From Limnoperna fortunei (taxonomy: Eukaryota > Mollusca > Bivalvia > Mytilida > Modiolidae), in the NCBI GenBank assembly GCA_944474755.1, contig OX104118.1:75223865-75287864 (forward strand): 64,000 nt of DNA, given 5' to 3'. The notes under the pieces are model-generated. The model was not told where the DNA came from. It ran no database searches and was given only the letters and a program-made list of their open reading frames with translations. Shown in pieces: positions 59,501-61,360 of the stretch. Within the stretch, counting starts at the first letter, position 1. Every line of letters starts with the position of its first letter. The translations under genes were made by a program, and so were the position numbers.

Positions 59501-61032
59501 TTTTTCTACTAACCCTAACCCAAGCTCTTGTCTGTACTAGGTTCAGGTAATTCTATGACATATTCTGTAGCCAGGGATAGCCTACAGAATACCTATTTGT
59601 TTTGTTTTTTAGACTACCTATTTTTTCTTTTCTAAGTTCTGGTTAATTCTATGACATATTTTTGTCATTTCCAAATGGGTTTGTGGCTCTTTTAAAATTT
59701 TATTTGTTTCTTCAGTGAAATTTAATGTTTTCTTCAACTGATGATGTCCTGGCATTGAGGTTGATAATAAAATTACATGTATTTATTAGAAACAATCTAG
59801 CCATTTACACTTTGACAGAAAATATCCACTGAAGAAATATATCCATTTTAGTCATAAGACCTAATTAGCGATTTAATTATACATTAGTTTTATATCAGAT
59901 TTATCTGTGTTTGGAAACAAGGACAATAGAGTCTTTAAAAAACCCCACCTACCAGCCTGGTCAGTCTCAAAAAAAGATCCAGAGAGAAGGGAAACAAACA
60001 TTTTTAAATGTGGCCTCATGCCAGCAAACAACTATAACCTCTGACTTTGCACAAATTAAGCTTCAGTAAACTTTCTGCAATAGCTCTCAAGTTCCAATAC
60101 TAATTATAGTCAAAATACTATGACCTGTCTGGTATTTTCTACCTACTGCTTAATCAATTCCAAAAATAGATAACAGCTGTTTAGAAAACTGCTTCAATCT
60201 GTTTTCTTTAAAGCTCTTAATCAGAAAGAGCTGGACATTTAAATTGCAGCTATTCATGCATTACTATGGTAATTTTTAAACTTCTAATCTGGAAGATAGT
60301 CATAGGGTACAATGTAGGTGGAAAAAGTTAGAAGTTTAAACAAAGTTACCTGTCACGCATAAGTAGCTGCAATTTAAATGTCCAAGCCATTACTGATGAA
60401 GAGCTTTAAAGAAAACAGATTGAAGCAGTTTTCTAAACAGCTGTTATCTGTATTAAGAATTGGTTGACCAATAGGTAGAAAATACCTGACAGGTCATGGT
60501 ATATTGACTATAACTAAAATACTTCTGTTAAAACTACTTTGTTTCATTCTTGTATCATTTATCATTTTATTCATTAATTAATAAAACTGTGAGCACTTAC
60601 TAATTACAAGATATCAAATTTTGTTGATGTAAATGAATAGTCATGATCTTATTTTTTGTACTTCCATAACATTTGTTTGTGGTGGCACTGCCTACTTTGT
60701 ATTATTTGAGTTTTGTTGTAATAGGCATGCACAGAAGTGACAAGATTTTATCTTTTGGTGATTATGAAGAAATGTGTTCCACTGTAGTAATGTAAATACA
60801 AATATTTGTGACAAATGGTTTCTGAAGTTAATTTTTGAAATGATACAAAAACATGGAGGAAGTAAACAAATATAACGATAGTAAGCATACGATAATAGGT
60901 CGCCTCAGTATATATAAAAGGATATTCTAAAAAAACATGCATTTATCTTTTAATATATACATACATCTCATTGACTTTAACTGCACTGTTTAATTGCAGC
61001 AGAGCTTGAGCAAACCACTTCCTCAAAGTTTC
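2411..61032 (-). CDS. RNF213-like: RNF213-like giant E3 ubiquitin ligase, stalk region, 14 exons (partial gene)
   Basis: Exons on the minus strand, 5' to 3': 61032-60965, 57110-56822, 56450-56349, 53655-53557, 51617-51431, 50977-50690, 45242-44662, 44211-44058, 42819-42599, 40140-39988, 37875-37720, 32984-32345, 8550-8388, 2547-2411. Every junction has AG/GT borders and matching phase, giving 3,238 nt (about 1,079 codons) without a stop. Segments such as SHGSVEVSSL, LHDLQSRLMLVAGKAEKG, VFVDLASISAGEG and SSSVSDYLSVEHLG are what I know from RNF213 family proteins. The known family is a cytosolic giant with an N-terminal stalk, six AAA+ units and a RING/E3 module, acting in ubiquitination, lipid-droplet biology and antimicrobial defence. 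Only stalk sequence is present here; AAA+ and RING parts must lie beyond position 1 and the N-terminus beyond 64,000. No frameshift or stop was seen, so the gene looks functional. Which of the many bivalve RNF213 paralogues it is cannot be told. Confidence 0.86.
3107..3265. mobile_element. hairpin MITE-like inverted repeat
   Basis: The left arm GGAATGATTTCAATTTTTGA and the following ACATGTTATA are mirrored at 3,232-3,265. A second short palindrome (GATTGAGGTCT / AGACCTCAAT) lies just upstream at 3,053-3,090. Confidence 0.6.
4779..5641. mobile_element. TA-flanked terminal-inverted-repeat element (Tc1/mariner-Tigger-like, non-autonomous)
   Basis: The left end TTACCGTAGATGCTCGCTTA continues to AAGTCGG; the right end, reversed, reads TTACCGTACATACTCGCAAA then TAAGTCGG. 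Both ends abut TA. About 860 bp, with no coding capacity seen. A second pair, TCGCTTAAAAGTCGG near 5,564, repeats the terminal motif inside. The TA target fits the Tc1/mariner/pogo group. Confidence 0.75.
8388..8550 (-). CDS. RNF213-like: RNF213-like exon 13
   Basis: 163-nt exon after AACATTTTAG. It completes GGA (Gly) from exon 12, then IVWCMDNNGNFEHMEV and a Pro/Glu-rich stretch to GNLVYKLGAGAG, with two bases left before GTGTGTTT. IVWCMDN would be the third helix of the UBA-like unit begun in exon 12. The ATG inside it is internal, not a start. The donor could also be two bases further on; GTGTGT is preferred because it keeps phase. Confidence 0.85.
8725..9442. mobile_element. TA-flanked terminal-inverted-repeat element (Tigger-like, non-autonomous)
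   Basis: The left end TACAGTTGAACTTCAGTAGC and the right end, reversed, TACAGTCGAACTTCGATGGC both continue with TCGAACT repeats. Flanked by TA. About 718 bp, no ORF. The CAGT start and TA target resemble pogo/Tigger elements. Confidence 0.8.
9851..11465 (+). mobile_element. HINE/pearl-like element, 165-bp tandem core, family 1 copy a
   Basis: Begins GGCTCCCTGGAGCCTGCAAT and TTCACCTGGA. The core repeats with a period of about 165 bp (TGCTGATCAT anchors at 10715, 10880, 11046, 11210), each unit with GGCAATAACTCCTATAAGGA-type sequence. It ends in a GGACAACGGACGAC stretch and a 3' hairpin, GCTCACATGGACC / GGTCCAGGTGAGC (11431-11459), then TAAAAA. Architecture is that of pearl/CvA and Helentron-associated elements. 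It is interrupted by the 484-bp insertion at 10227-10710. Sequences like this occur widely in bivalves. Confidence 0.8.
10227..10710. mobile_element. 484-bp insertion with 9-bp target duplication (MULE-like size)
   Basis: GCTTTGCTG stands at 10218-10226 and again at 10711-10719. Removing one copy with the insert restores the HINE unit exactly (TTGCTG-ATCATTT). The ends are weakly inverted: CCAGGTCACCACCAG near the left and, reversed, CAGGTCACCAGCA near the right. A 9-bp duplication fits Mutator-like elements (inference). The open frame running through it crosses the boundary and is not considered a gene. Confidence 0.75.
12765..13265 (+). mobile_element. HINE/pearl-like element, ~160-bp core, family 2 copy a
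   Basis: Starts AATCGAAGAATGTGTCCATG with ATGCCCCAC; three core units with GAAGTCCCAAACAGGAAG at 12808, 12968 and 13131. The GGACGG-type microsatellite is short and the 3' hairpin is missing, so it is truncated at the junction with the ORF1-like fragment. Confidence 0.75.
13279..13953 (-). pseudogene. non-LTR retrotransposon ORF1-like fragment (coiled coil)
   Basis: 224-residue open frame starting MPGGQTTYNTSSKSN. Residues 60-160 are rich in Glu/Lys with heptad Leu/Ile, a likely coiled coil. Then come DVVAIHRIPSRREGVQPIIV and KLSNIEVKRNIMRGKKS, which resemble the RRM-like part of ORF1 proteins of LINE-type elements (HRIP, a Pro-Ile-Ile-Val strand, Arg/Lys-rich end). This part would bind RNA. 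No ORF2 (endonuclease/RT) follows on the minus strand; the frame ends within about 20 bases of the HINE repeat at 12,765-13,265. It is therefore a 3'-truncated piece, probably non-functional even though the frame is open. It could also be a domesticated or host coiled-coil exon, but no splice sites support that. Confidence 0.55.
14324..14494 (+). repeat. split direct repeat A1 (5' end and promoter region of the DIRS element)
   Basis: 171 bp, read as identical to A2 at 18328-18498. It starts with ATAC shared with the host and ends four bases before the RT start codon. It contains an inverted motif (TTTTCCCGC ... GCGGGAAAA) at about 14,333-14,369 and a TATA-like box. Confidence 0.95.
14441..14448 (+). 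promoter_or_regulatory. TATA-like box in repeat A1
   Basis: TATTTAAG lies 57 bases upstream of the RT start codon and about 16 bases upstream of TCATTTTC, which could serve as initiator. The same box is duplicated in A2 at 18445-18452, where no ATG follows. Inference from sequence only. Confidence 0.45.
14498..17113 (+). CDS. DIRS/PAT Gag-like zinc knuckle, reverse transcriptase, RNase H polyprotein
   Basis: 871 residues from the ATG at 14498, four bases after repeat A1; the frame is open further upstream but without an ATG. Residues 1-190 are charged and helical, Gag-like. A CCHC knuckle (CFNCGVKGHWKQDC) lies at about 196-209. RT follows, with FSYDLKSAYHH at about 362 (first catalytic Asp), LGFSW, and YLDDGLGG at about 430. 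RNase H shows MFSDASGDGYGG at about 600, TWRELEAV at 640, HTDN at 664 and ADTLSR near 717. The last 150 residues (IDRFATHYN, DAFKQHW, WWVPPPTLV, TLIIPEW) match the region that follows RNase H in DIRS elements, where a Dam-like methylase domain is described; here its catalytic motif would be VPPP. All polymerase and RNase H acidic residues are present. The stop overlaps the next start as ATGA. Confidence 0.93.
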   Translation: MDADMHNLIRQEVITTVTESQNAMMSQFKDLITHEMGKMQEQQKKLAETQMSKIEETLTDGHRFKRRGNEEQFKHNTKVMIKIKEANRYLDVNNVSVEGIAKAKEKLAEGMDIINHRQKIIKIADSSELGWRVVQEYEANPLADDSDDEKKLFKAETRAERKMKAAKTKKAKMSRTHPYAQPEAEKSSQFKRPGRCFNCGVKGHWKQDCPEAAKSNEKISIDYVQCHMASEGQNFATPVNSLRNHIKSWQEVNANDYILSVIDQGYKLPFKTLPVDVFLDNNKSAKDNAAFVRDEINKLLLKGCISQVPNKPRVVNPLTVAGNKTKLRLVLDCRHINPHLYQFKHKYEDANVARSMFFKGNFLFSYDLKSAYHHIMIYEEDKTYLGFSWDKTFFIFNVLCFGLATAGFIFSKVLRELIKHWRSNGLRVIMYLDDGLGGAEDYEHCKMVSARVRQDLLNFGFIIAEEKCNWEPVQVTTWLGLVWDTLQGKIKVTQERIDRILCCINSICDRLSHNRVMPVRVLASVIGQLISTQVVIGSVVRLRTRYAYDCVLDRVSWDSPVWLTNEAEGELRYWLSNLNEMNERGSEFSQLTNETCQVHMFSDASGDGYGGYIALEASGEISGKVHGAWDAQESRMSSTWRELEAVNRVLNSNKYDLAAQRVKVHTDNKNVETILKIGSKKTFLQDINMDIQNTCSQHDIVMCPKWIPRGENYYADTLSRFGDCDDWGIQTWVFKLLSKIWGPYDIDRFATHYNRKCEKFNSKFWCEGTSGIDAFKQHWSGVTNWWVPPPTLVAKTLRKIEVDHARGTLIIPEWKSAPYWALIAVGSKFKAYVKFYRRFEGYKITHRGRGRNGVFGRPEQNFAFIALCIEA
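17110..18165 (+). CDS. DIRS/PAT tyrosine recombinase
   Basis: 351 residues, starting with the ATG in the ATGA overlap with the RT stop, so translation may be by reinitiation. Residues 1-150 form the helical core-binding part (WTYLINSKSDNTAKAYYYSF is typical of the SAM-like domain). The catalytic domain has an Arg in AGFLRYDEIS near 185, HSMRSGG near 299-305 (His-x-x-Arg), HGRW near 321-324, and a Tyr in DGYV near 333. These are the Arg, His-x-x-Arg, His/Trp and Tyr expected of tyrosine recombinases. The enzyme would integrate the circular cDNA. It has no introns or stops. The element's B1 repeat begins 57 bases after the stop. Confidence 0.93.
   Translation: MKCDLDNFIFLFPGINLHQRVKEDVRKSGVVDGSDFDHLSDKMWTYLINSKSDNTAKAYYYSFKRWEIFVTKQGFKAIPAQPIHIALYITFLLDSGATCSTINSVIYSLKWVHEMSNLVDPTNNSYISSLQESAKRVARPIKHKKDPVSIDVLVDLCKLFADRLNDLLVVRDLTMVLFCFAGFLRYDEISSLCCKDVKIHNDYILVYIQKSKTDQYRQGNEVLISKGETIACPYSMFQRYVHLACIDLSSDVFLFRPVFRSKSTCKLIYKNKKLSYTSARQSIINKLKLVSPEGNFGLHSMRSGGATAAANSGVNDRVWKRHGRWKSDSSKDGYVVDSVESRLLVSKNLGL
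18223..18331 (+). repeat. split direct repeat B1
   Basis: 109 bp repeated at 18783-18891 with one edge difference. It ends GAGTTAAGTTA-ATAC and is fused directly to A2, the fused B1A2 block expected to act as template for restoring the element ends. Confidence 0.95.
18328..18498 (+). repeat. split direct repeat A2
   Basis: Identical copy of A1, overlapping B1 by ATAC. It carries a second copy of the TATA-like box but is followed by CTTGTG instead of the start codon. Confidence 0.95.
18783..18891 (+). repeat. split direct repeat B2 (3' end of the DIRS element)
   Basis: Copy of B1. Its last four bases, ATAC, lead straight into the host repeat unit (CAAATATTATC), so the element boundary is at 18888-18891. 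Confidence 0.95.
20100..20885 (+). mobile_element. HINE-like element with 3' hairpin, in left arm
   Basis: Two to three diverged units share AAATCNNATTCAGTG and AAGAGATAG..TACC. They are followed by GGAAAGACAGACACC and a folded end, TATCCCCC / GGGGTATA (20,857-20,882). The right arm has only part of it. The frames 20113-20337 (-) and 30328-30588 (+) are mirror copies of this repeat and not treated as genes. Confidence 0.6.
21181..21435 (+). mobile_element. tRNA-derived SINE, left-arm copy
   Basis: The head GGCTTCTGTGGCTGAGTGTT (box A-like) and AAGTTGCAGTTTGAATTTTA (box B-like) are followed by the common body (TGACAATTATTAAAA, GGCTTCCTCCTCC, AGTGGCATTAAACACCA) and an AAAC-type tail. Its mirror copy in the right arm is at 29,811-29,985. 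Confidence 0.75.
21490..22440. mobile_element. ~950-bp insertion in the left arm, with internal 154-bp duplication
   Basis: Absent from the right arm. Ends abut TACTGTAA at the left and TTACTGTA at the right, a short inverted pair with TA. Inside, CGAAAATAGCGCATGTTTAA occurs at 21757 and 21911 (154-bp tandem duplication). No credible gene; the 99-residue frame at 22134-22433 has no recognisable motif. Confidence 0.5.
23637..23654. repeat. 18-base G run after a T run
   Basis: A homopolymer block of 13 T followed by about 18 G. Length may be unreliable in an assembly. Confidence 0.9.
25564..25972. mobile_element. ~410-bp hairpin MITE, copy 1
   Basis: Nearly the whole element folds on itself. 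The left arm begins TTATAGTCAAAATAC, then ATGACCTGTCAGGTATTTTC and AGATAACAGCTGTTTAGAAA; the right arm mirrors these down to GTATTTTGAATATAA. A same-size copy lies at 60,104-60,513 and a worn one at about 54,703-54,925. Confidence 0.85.
26147..27712 (+). mobile_element. HINE/pearl-like element, 165-bp tandem core, family 1 copy b
   Basis: Eight or so units; TGCTGATCAT anchors fall at 26425, 26591, 26755, 26920, 27085 (TGTTGATC) and 27250, giving a 164-166 bp period. The 3' part (GACGGACGAAGGACGCC, hairpin GCTCACATGGACC / GGTGAGC at 27679-27707, TAAAAA) matches the copy at 9,851. The 5' end seems truncated. Confidence 0.85.
28051..29084 (+). mobile_element. element beginning with a hairpin, homologous to 31,437-32,235
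   Basis: Begins with the palindrome GGAAAGGTTGCGTAGCAAAC + TTTCC. The following ACATAGAAACTACTGCGACC, and later AAGTCAGTGTTTTTTGGCAG, match the start and interior of the element at 31,437. Its end runs into the right arm of the inverted duplication and is unclear. Confidence 0.5.
29689..29777. mobile_element. small palindromic insertion with 19-bp perfect stem
   Basis: TGGGTCGATTTTGTTATAG (29708-29726) pairs exactly with CTATAACAAAATCGACCCA (29740-29758), leaving a 13-base loop. The stem extends imperfectly to ATGCACTTTTGAATGAT on the outer side. It is missing from the left arm, so it came after the duplication. Confidence 0.8.
29811..29985 (-). mobile_element. tRNA-derived SINE, right-arm copy
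   Basis: Reverse of the copy at 21,181-21,435 (GGTGTTTAATGCCACTTTTA ... TTAACCACTGAAGCCCTTGA). Its head has lost part of the box B region. Its presence in both arms shows the SINE was there before the duplication. Confidence 0.7.
31437..32235 (+). mobile_element. HINE-like element with hairpin start
   Basis: Starts AAGGTTGCAGAGCAACCTTT, a palindrome, and ends TATGTCTCCCCACCATGGTG ... GCAGACATAATTA, which can fold. Just before the end is GACGGGAAGACCAGCAGACAGA. A related start lies at 28,051. Confidence 0.6.
32345..32984 (-). CDS. RNF213-like: RNF213-like exon 12, with coiled coil and start of a UBA-like fold
   Basis: 640-nt exon, the largest here. After GCTGTTTTTAG it reads ILDAVVRLGKIYTKLVEEG, then YYLLNFFTIDQMVILQQEL, a charged Lys/Glu helix, and FLEEMTKAGYHIDLAKKAL running into NPDDIDEG at the donor GTATGTTG. 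The last part has the spacing of the first two helices of a UBA domain (inference). One base is left over, completed by exon 13 across a 23.8-kb intron. Confidence 0.92.
33262..34411. mobile_element. TA-flanked terminal-inverted-repeat element (Tigger-like, non-autonomous)
   Basis: TACAGTAGTCCCCCTCTTAT at the left matches the right end reversed (TACAGTAGTCCCCCTCTTAT), followed by AAGACC/ACGATC. TA on both sides. About 1,150 bp. Second-level motifs such as CGAGAGG and GAGGGG appear near the right end. It contains a nested element at 33,930-34,154. Confidence 0.85.
33930..34154. mobile_element. 225-bp MITE nested in the TIR element
   Basis: CTAAACGCAGAGAAGT at the left is mirrored by ACTTCTCTGCGTTTAG at the right. 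A GAGAAGTGCAGAGAAATGCA repeat follows the left end. Likely TA target. Confidence 0.75.
34651..35139. repeat. two-copy 244-bp tandem duplication
   Basis: The unit from AATCTGTTGGTGTGTTTTAA to GTGTGGCGGAGCTAAA occurs at 34651 and 34895 with only a few differences. It contains GATGGATGGATGG and CACAAAAGACCCCTTT, so it is a HINE-type unit with microsatellite, recently duplicated. Confidence 0.85.
35675..36062 (+). mobile_element. HINE/pearl-like element, family 2 copy b
   Basis: Starts AATCGAAGAATGTGTCCATG, ATGCCCCCGC; two units with GAAGTCCCAAACAGGAAG at 35722 and 35884. Ends GACGGACATGAG ... GAGGGGGCATAAAAA. The 10-bp start and end motifs are inverted partners. Confidence 0.8.
36301..36350 (+). 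mobile_element. SINE head fragment
   Basis: CCTTGGTGGCTGAGTGGTAA, then GGTAGTTAGTCATCTACTAC, as in the tRNA-like heads of the other SINE copies; body missing. Confidence 0.5.
36600..36880 (-). mobile_element. tRNA-derived SINE, most complete copy
   Basis: Read on the minus strand: GGCTTTAGGCCGAGTGGCTA (box A-like), GGTTGCGGGTTCAAGTCTCA (box B-like), a body with GGTTTTCTCCTGGTATTCCG and AAAGTGGCATTAAACACCAG, and a tail of CAAACAAACAAAC. Length about 280 bp. The head looks like a serine/leucine-type tRNA. It is a pseudo-tRNA, not a tRNA gene. Confidence 0.82.
36905..37650 (+). mobile_element. HINE/pearl-like element, family 2 copy c
   Basis: Four units, GTCCCAAACAGGAAGTAG near 36955, 37106, 37274 and 37441. 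Ends with GGACGTACGGACGGACGG, then ATGCCCCCCGACATG..GCAGGGGCAT, which can fold, and a run of A. Two units carry an extra TTTTCATACTCGTGTTCACA insert. Confidence 0.82.
37720..37875 (-). CDS. RNF213-like: RNF213-like exon 11
   Basis: 156-nt in-phase exon after TTACATTTGCAG. Reads TLTEVLELHVAGENG, then LHDLQSRLMLVAGKAEKG and DEVDRFML before GTAAATTAC. Strongly family-like. Confidence 0.93.
39598..39735 (-). mobile_element. SINE, 3' half only
   Basis: Minus strand: CTCCGGGTACTCCGGCTTCC, GCCATGATATAGCTGAAAAA, GAAAGTGGCGTTAAACATCA and an AAAC tail. The tRNA-like head is missing. Confidence 0.7.
39988..40140 (-). CDS. RNF213-like: RNF213-like exon 10
   Basis: 153-nt in-phase exon between TTCTCCTTCAG and GTAAGTGGGA. 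Contains DWLQTVKKSHGSVEVSSL and INRKGIYQVGN, both strongly RNF213-like. Confidence 0.93.
40440..41250 (+). mobile_element. HINE/pearl-like tandem element, ~145-162-bp core
   Basis: Five units anchored by GGGAATAACTCCTACA at 40466, 40621, 40766, 40928 and 41086, each with TTCATAAAATTCTGATCGGT and GAGGAGTTGTGCTTACAAGA. The last is followed by GACTGACAGACAGATGGACA. Confidence 0.8.
41262..41873 (+). mobile_element. HINE/pearl-like tandem element, ~169-bp core
   Basis: GCTATCCAGG at 41270, 41439, 41608 and 41778. The last unit is followed by CGGACGGACTGACGGACAGA and a folded end, TTATACCCTTGG ... CATGGGTTATAATAA. Placed head to tail with the preceding element. Confidence 0.82.
42599..42819 (-). 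CDS. RNF213-like: RNF213-like exon 9
   Basis: 221-nt exon after CATATTTTTAG. Contains VFVDLASISAGEGAMEI, HSATTGYAPLIFHL and DPHLPKKL before GTATTTAC. These are among the most recognisable family segments in the window. Confidence 0.93.
44058..44211 (-). CDS. RNF213-like: RNF213-like exon 8
   Basis: 154-nt exon after TTCTTATTGTAG, ending CKPLVDWLKKSMR plus one base before GTAAGTAATA. The LVxWL motif directly before the next exon's ELKVFVDLASIS is family-like. Confidence 0.9.
44662..45242 (-). CDS. RNF213-like: RNF213-like exon 7
   Basis: 581-nt exon from ATTTTATAG to GTGAGTTTTT, about 193 residues of predicted helices. Contains LEYLNEFSLNRLVK, a Trp/Glu-rich middle and LFGAAVILNVVKAFDLKG near the end. 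It is the second largest exon in the window. Its end is on a codon boundary. Confidence 0.9.
45287..46923. mobile_element. CAGTG-ended DNA transposon remnant with 5-bp target duplication ACCAA
   Basis: ACCAA precedes CAGTGTTTTCAATAA (45287) and follows TTAATGAAAACACTG (ending 46923). About 1.64 kb. It contains a GCCGGCAGCCGGC palindrome near the left, a 12-G run near 45,970, a minus-strand HINE at about 46,342-46,540, and a GC-rich hairpin GGGGGGCTTTGCCCCCC (46,792-46,808). No transposase frame. The CAGTG ends are hAT-like, but hAT elements normally make 8-bp duplications. Confidence 0.75.
46342..46540 (-). mobile_element. single-unit HINE-like element on the minus strand
   Basis: On the minus strand it ends GACGGACAGACGGATACGAC, ATGTCTCCCCACAAAAGTGT and then a long G run to GAGACATA, which folds. 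The core has ACCAAGTTTCATGAAATTCT and AGAGGAGTTGCG. It is the only such element on this strand. Confidence 0.65.
46975..49950 (+). mobile_element. HINE/pearl-like element, 165-bp tandem core, family 1 copy c (worn)
   Basis: Starts CACACCTGGAACACAAAAGA, as the copy at 9,851. Many diverged core units with TGCTGATCATTTTTGCAATT and GGGCAATAACT. It runs on past the nested element at 48,882-49,827 to TGATCAACATCCTTGG; the terminal hairpin is missing. More diverged than the other two copies. Confidence 0.75.
48882..49827. mobile_element. CAGTG-ended element with 5-bp target duplication AATTT
   Basis: AATTT stands at 48877-48881 and 49828-49832. Ends are CAGTGATTTTGTTAGC and, reversed, CAGTGATTCTGTTGCC. 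Removal restores the host HINE unit (TATTATAATTTTTTAGAT, compare 27,440-27,470). 946 bp. The 123-residue frame at 49108-49479 has no known motif and a second frame opposite. Confidence 0.8.
49966..50553 (+). mobile_element. HINE/pearl-like element, ~166-bp core
   Basis: GGGATACCCCCC at the start and CAGGGGGTATAAAA at the end are inverted. Three units with AATTATCTCCCCTGAATAAT at about 50016, 50183 and 50349. Then GACGGGCAGACAGACAGACA and the fold ATACCCCCCAAAC / GTTTACAGGGGGTAT. Confidence 0.85.
50690..50977 (-). CDS. RNF213-like: RNF213-like exon 6
   Basis: 288-nt exon after TATATTTGCAG. Reads KFPKYWKKHCLNLLHES, then a long helical stretch ending in FTDFSIHCK, with one base left before GTATTCC. 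The phase fits both neighbours. Confidence 0.88.
51100..51384. mobile_element. 285-bp TA-flanked MITE
   Basis: The left end TACTGTCTTTTGGTCTGTAT + AATGTGCAC and the right end, reversed, TAACCATCTTTTGGGTTGTA + TAATGTGCA. TA on both sides. A GTGCGCATAATACATAAATG motif near the right end echoes the interior. Confidence 0.78.
51431..51617 (-). CDS. RNF213-like: RNF213-like exon 5
   Basis: 187-nt exon from AATTTTACAG to GTAAGTAGGA. It carries HIITWAPFPIFIEMY, a hydrophobic Trp-Pro segment I associate with the RNF213 stalk. Ends one base into a codon (C), which exon 6 completes to CAC (His). Confidence 0.88.
52588..53172 (+). mobile_element. HINE/pearl-like element, ~165-bp core, family 6 copy a
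   Basis: Starts AAAGTCGATCTAGCGATCGC, ATACCCCCGC; three units with GTTTTTCGTGGACTGTGACC. Then GGACGGACGGACGGACATGA and a hairpin, ATACCCCCGACTC / GAGCGGGGGTAT, then AAAAA. Confidence 0.88.
53557..53655 (-). CDS. RNF213-like: RNF213-like exon 4
   Basis: 99-nt in-phase exon after a strong pyrimidine tract (TTTCTTTTTTTAG), reading GLLSHNKLLEIYLLEME and ending in EVALK before GTTAGTAAAC. Phase 0 on both sides. Confidence 0.85.
53795..54045. repeat. interspersed repeat related to 31,220-31,430, with a SINE head fragment
   Basis: CTTGGGATTTATACATATTTTC and TTTTTCCTTTCT..GCTGACNTTT occur in both places. The start (AAGTGGGAAGGTAGTTCGTC, CTACTATTAATCACATGG) is a SINE head remnant. GCTACAATAATGTTGCTCC is mirrored at about 54,455-54,473. 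Confidence 0.5.
54066..54262. mobile_element. ~195-bp MITE-like inverted repeat
   Basis: AATCATGACATTGTTGACAA + AATTGAAATT at the left is mirrored at the right (AATTCAAATTTTGACAACAA, TGCCATGATTA). Confidence 0.7.
54455..54690 (+). mobile_element. tRNA-derived SINE, head truncated
   Basis: GAGGTTGTGGGTTCAAGTCT (box B-like), a body with GACAAGGATTGCCAGTTTTC and GACGCCATGATATAGCTGAA, and a tail of AAACAAACAAACAAAC. Confidence 0.78.
54703..54925. mobile_element. worn, partial copy of the hairpin MITE family
   Basis: ACAGCAGTTTAGACAACTGC and TTTTTAAAGCTCTTCAT on one side, and TAAATAGCTGCATTTTAAAT on the other, correspond to the arms at 25,564 and 60,104, with many changes. Confidence 0.5.
55190..55995 (+). 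repeat. ~160-bp tandem array (HINE-core-like)
   Basis: Five units anchored by CGCATACC at 55293, 55451, 55611 (CGCTTACT), 55770 and 55930, each with GACCTTGAACTTTGACC, AACTTTTTTATCTTTTGAGG and GGGTAGATAATATCAA. No GGAC run or clear hairpin at the end (CAGCGGGGCTCACAGAGATG). Confidence 0.8.
56349..56450 (-). CDS. RNF213-like: RNF213-like exon 3
   Basis: 102-nt in-phase exon between GGATACTTAG and GTAAGATATC. Reads RWNEALKFRIQKGSIR and ends in DEMEKM. Both phases are 0, fitting its neighbours. Confidence 0.85.
56822..57110 (-). CDS. RNF213-like: RNF213-like exon 2
   Basis: Acceptor CTTTTTCAAG, then 289 nt starting QLSDAWRSFMIAADVM and ending in NELEYLK before GTAAAATTGG. Enters with one base, ends on a codon boundary. 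Predicted to be helical; roughly residues 23-119 of the assembled fragment. Confidence 0.85.
57300..57900 (+). repeat. ~175-bp tandem array (HINE-core-like)
   Basis: Three units with TTTCTGTGAAGTTTCAGA near 57407, 57586 and 57759 and CCCAAGGCTGGAAAATTAGG. Then CCCGCCAGCCCATCCACCCG and TAGCCCGGGTTCATGCAAG, a C-rich counterpart of the usual microsatellite. Confidence 0.75.
58321..58575 (+). mobile_element. tRNA-derived SINE
   Basis: Head GCCTATTAGGCCAAATGGTT (box A-like), a worn box B interrupted by a G run at 58,383-58,392, a body with GACAAGAACTGCCAGTTTTC and ACCATGATATAGATGACAAA, then AAACCACATTCAAACAAAC. Confidence 0.72.
60104..60513. mobile_element. ~410-bp hairpin MITE, copy 2
   Basis: TTATAGTCAAAATACTATGA at the left, TATTGACTATAA at the right. 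The arms (GGTATTTTCTACCTA, GATAACAGCTGTTTAGAAAA, TTTAAATTGCAGCTATTCAT) match the copy at 25,564-25,972 in order and length. Confidence 0.85.
60965..61032 (-). CDS. RNF213-like: RNF213-like exon 1 of window
   Basis: Acceptor TTTTTAAAAATAG precedes an exon of 68 nt reading ETLRKWFAQALLQL and ending in GAG-AT before GTATGTAT. It leaves two bases (AT) that the next exon completes to ATC (Ile). The phase match and the clean frame are the main support; the exon is short and by itself carries no family motif. Confidence 0.75.
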
Positions 61033-61360
61033 CTATTTTTAAAAAATGGCTTTAGATTATATGATATTTATAATTCCACATCAAATCTGAAGTCAGAAGA
61101 ATGCACTTCAGGAGCATAATAATATCTTTTATTCTAGTTCAGTTCTACTTAATAATGCAAAAAAGAAAAATTAACAAGTAAATGGTTTGATAAGGCATCA
61201 ATCCCATCTTAATCTAATTTTTCTTTAAAAAATGCCTATGAGGCTTATAAGTCATAGGTGGCTTTAAATCCCCCAAAAAAACTTCAGACTGTTGTAGAAT
61301 TGATAAAGAACATTTGTGGAAACATTTTCCAACAGATATTAACATATAACAAATAAAAAA

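Larger units (their letters stand above)
50554..60964. other. introns 1-5 of the RNF213-like gene, remaining sequence
   Basis: Nothing beyond the listed elements in 50,978-51,095, 51,620-52,585, 53,176-53,556, 56,000-56,348, 56,451-56,821, 57,905-58,320, 58,580-60,100 and 60,515-60,964. At 59,455-59,640 a motif (TTAGCCTACAGGATAC, then TAGCCTACAGAATACC) is repeated twice with T-rich filler. Confidence 0.5.
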
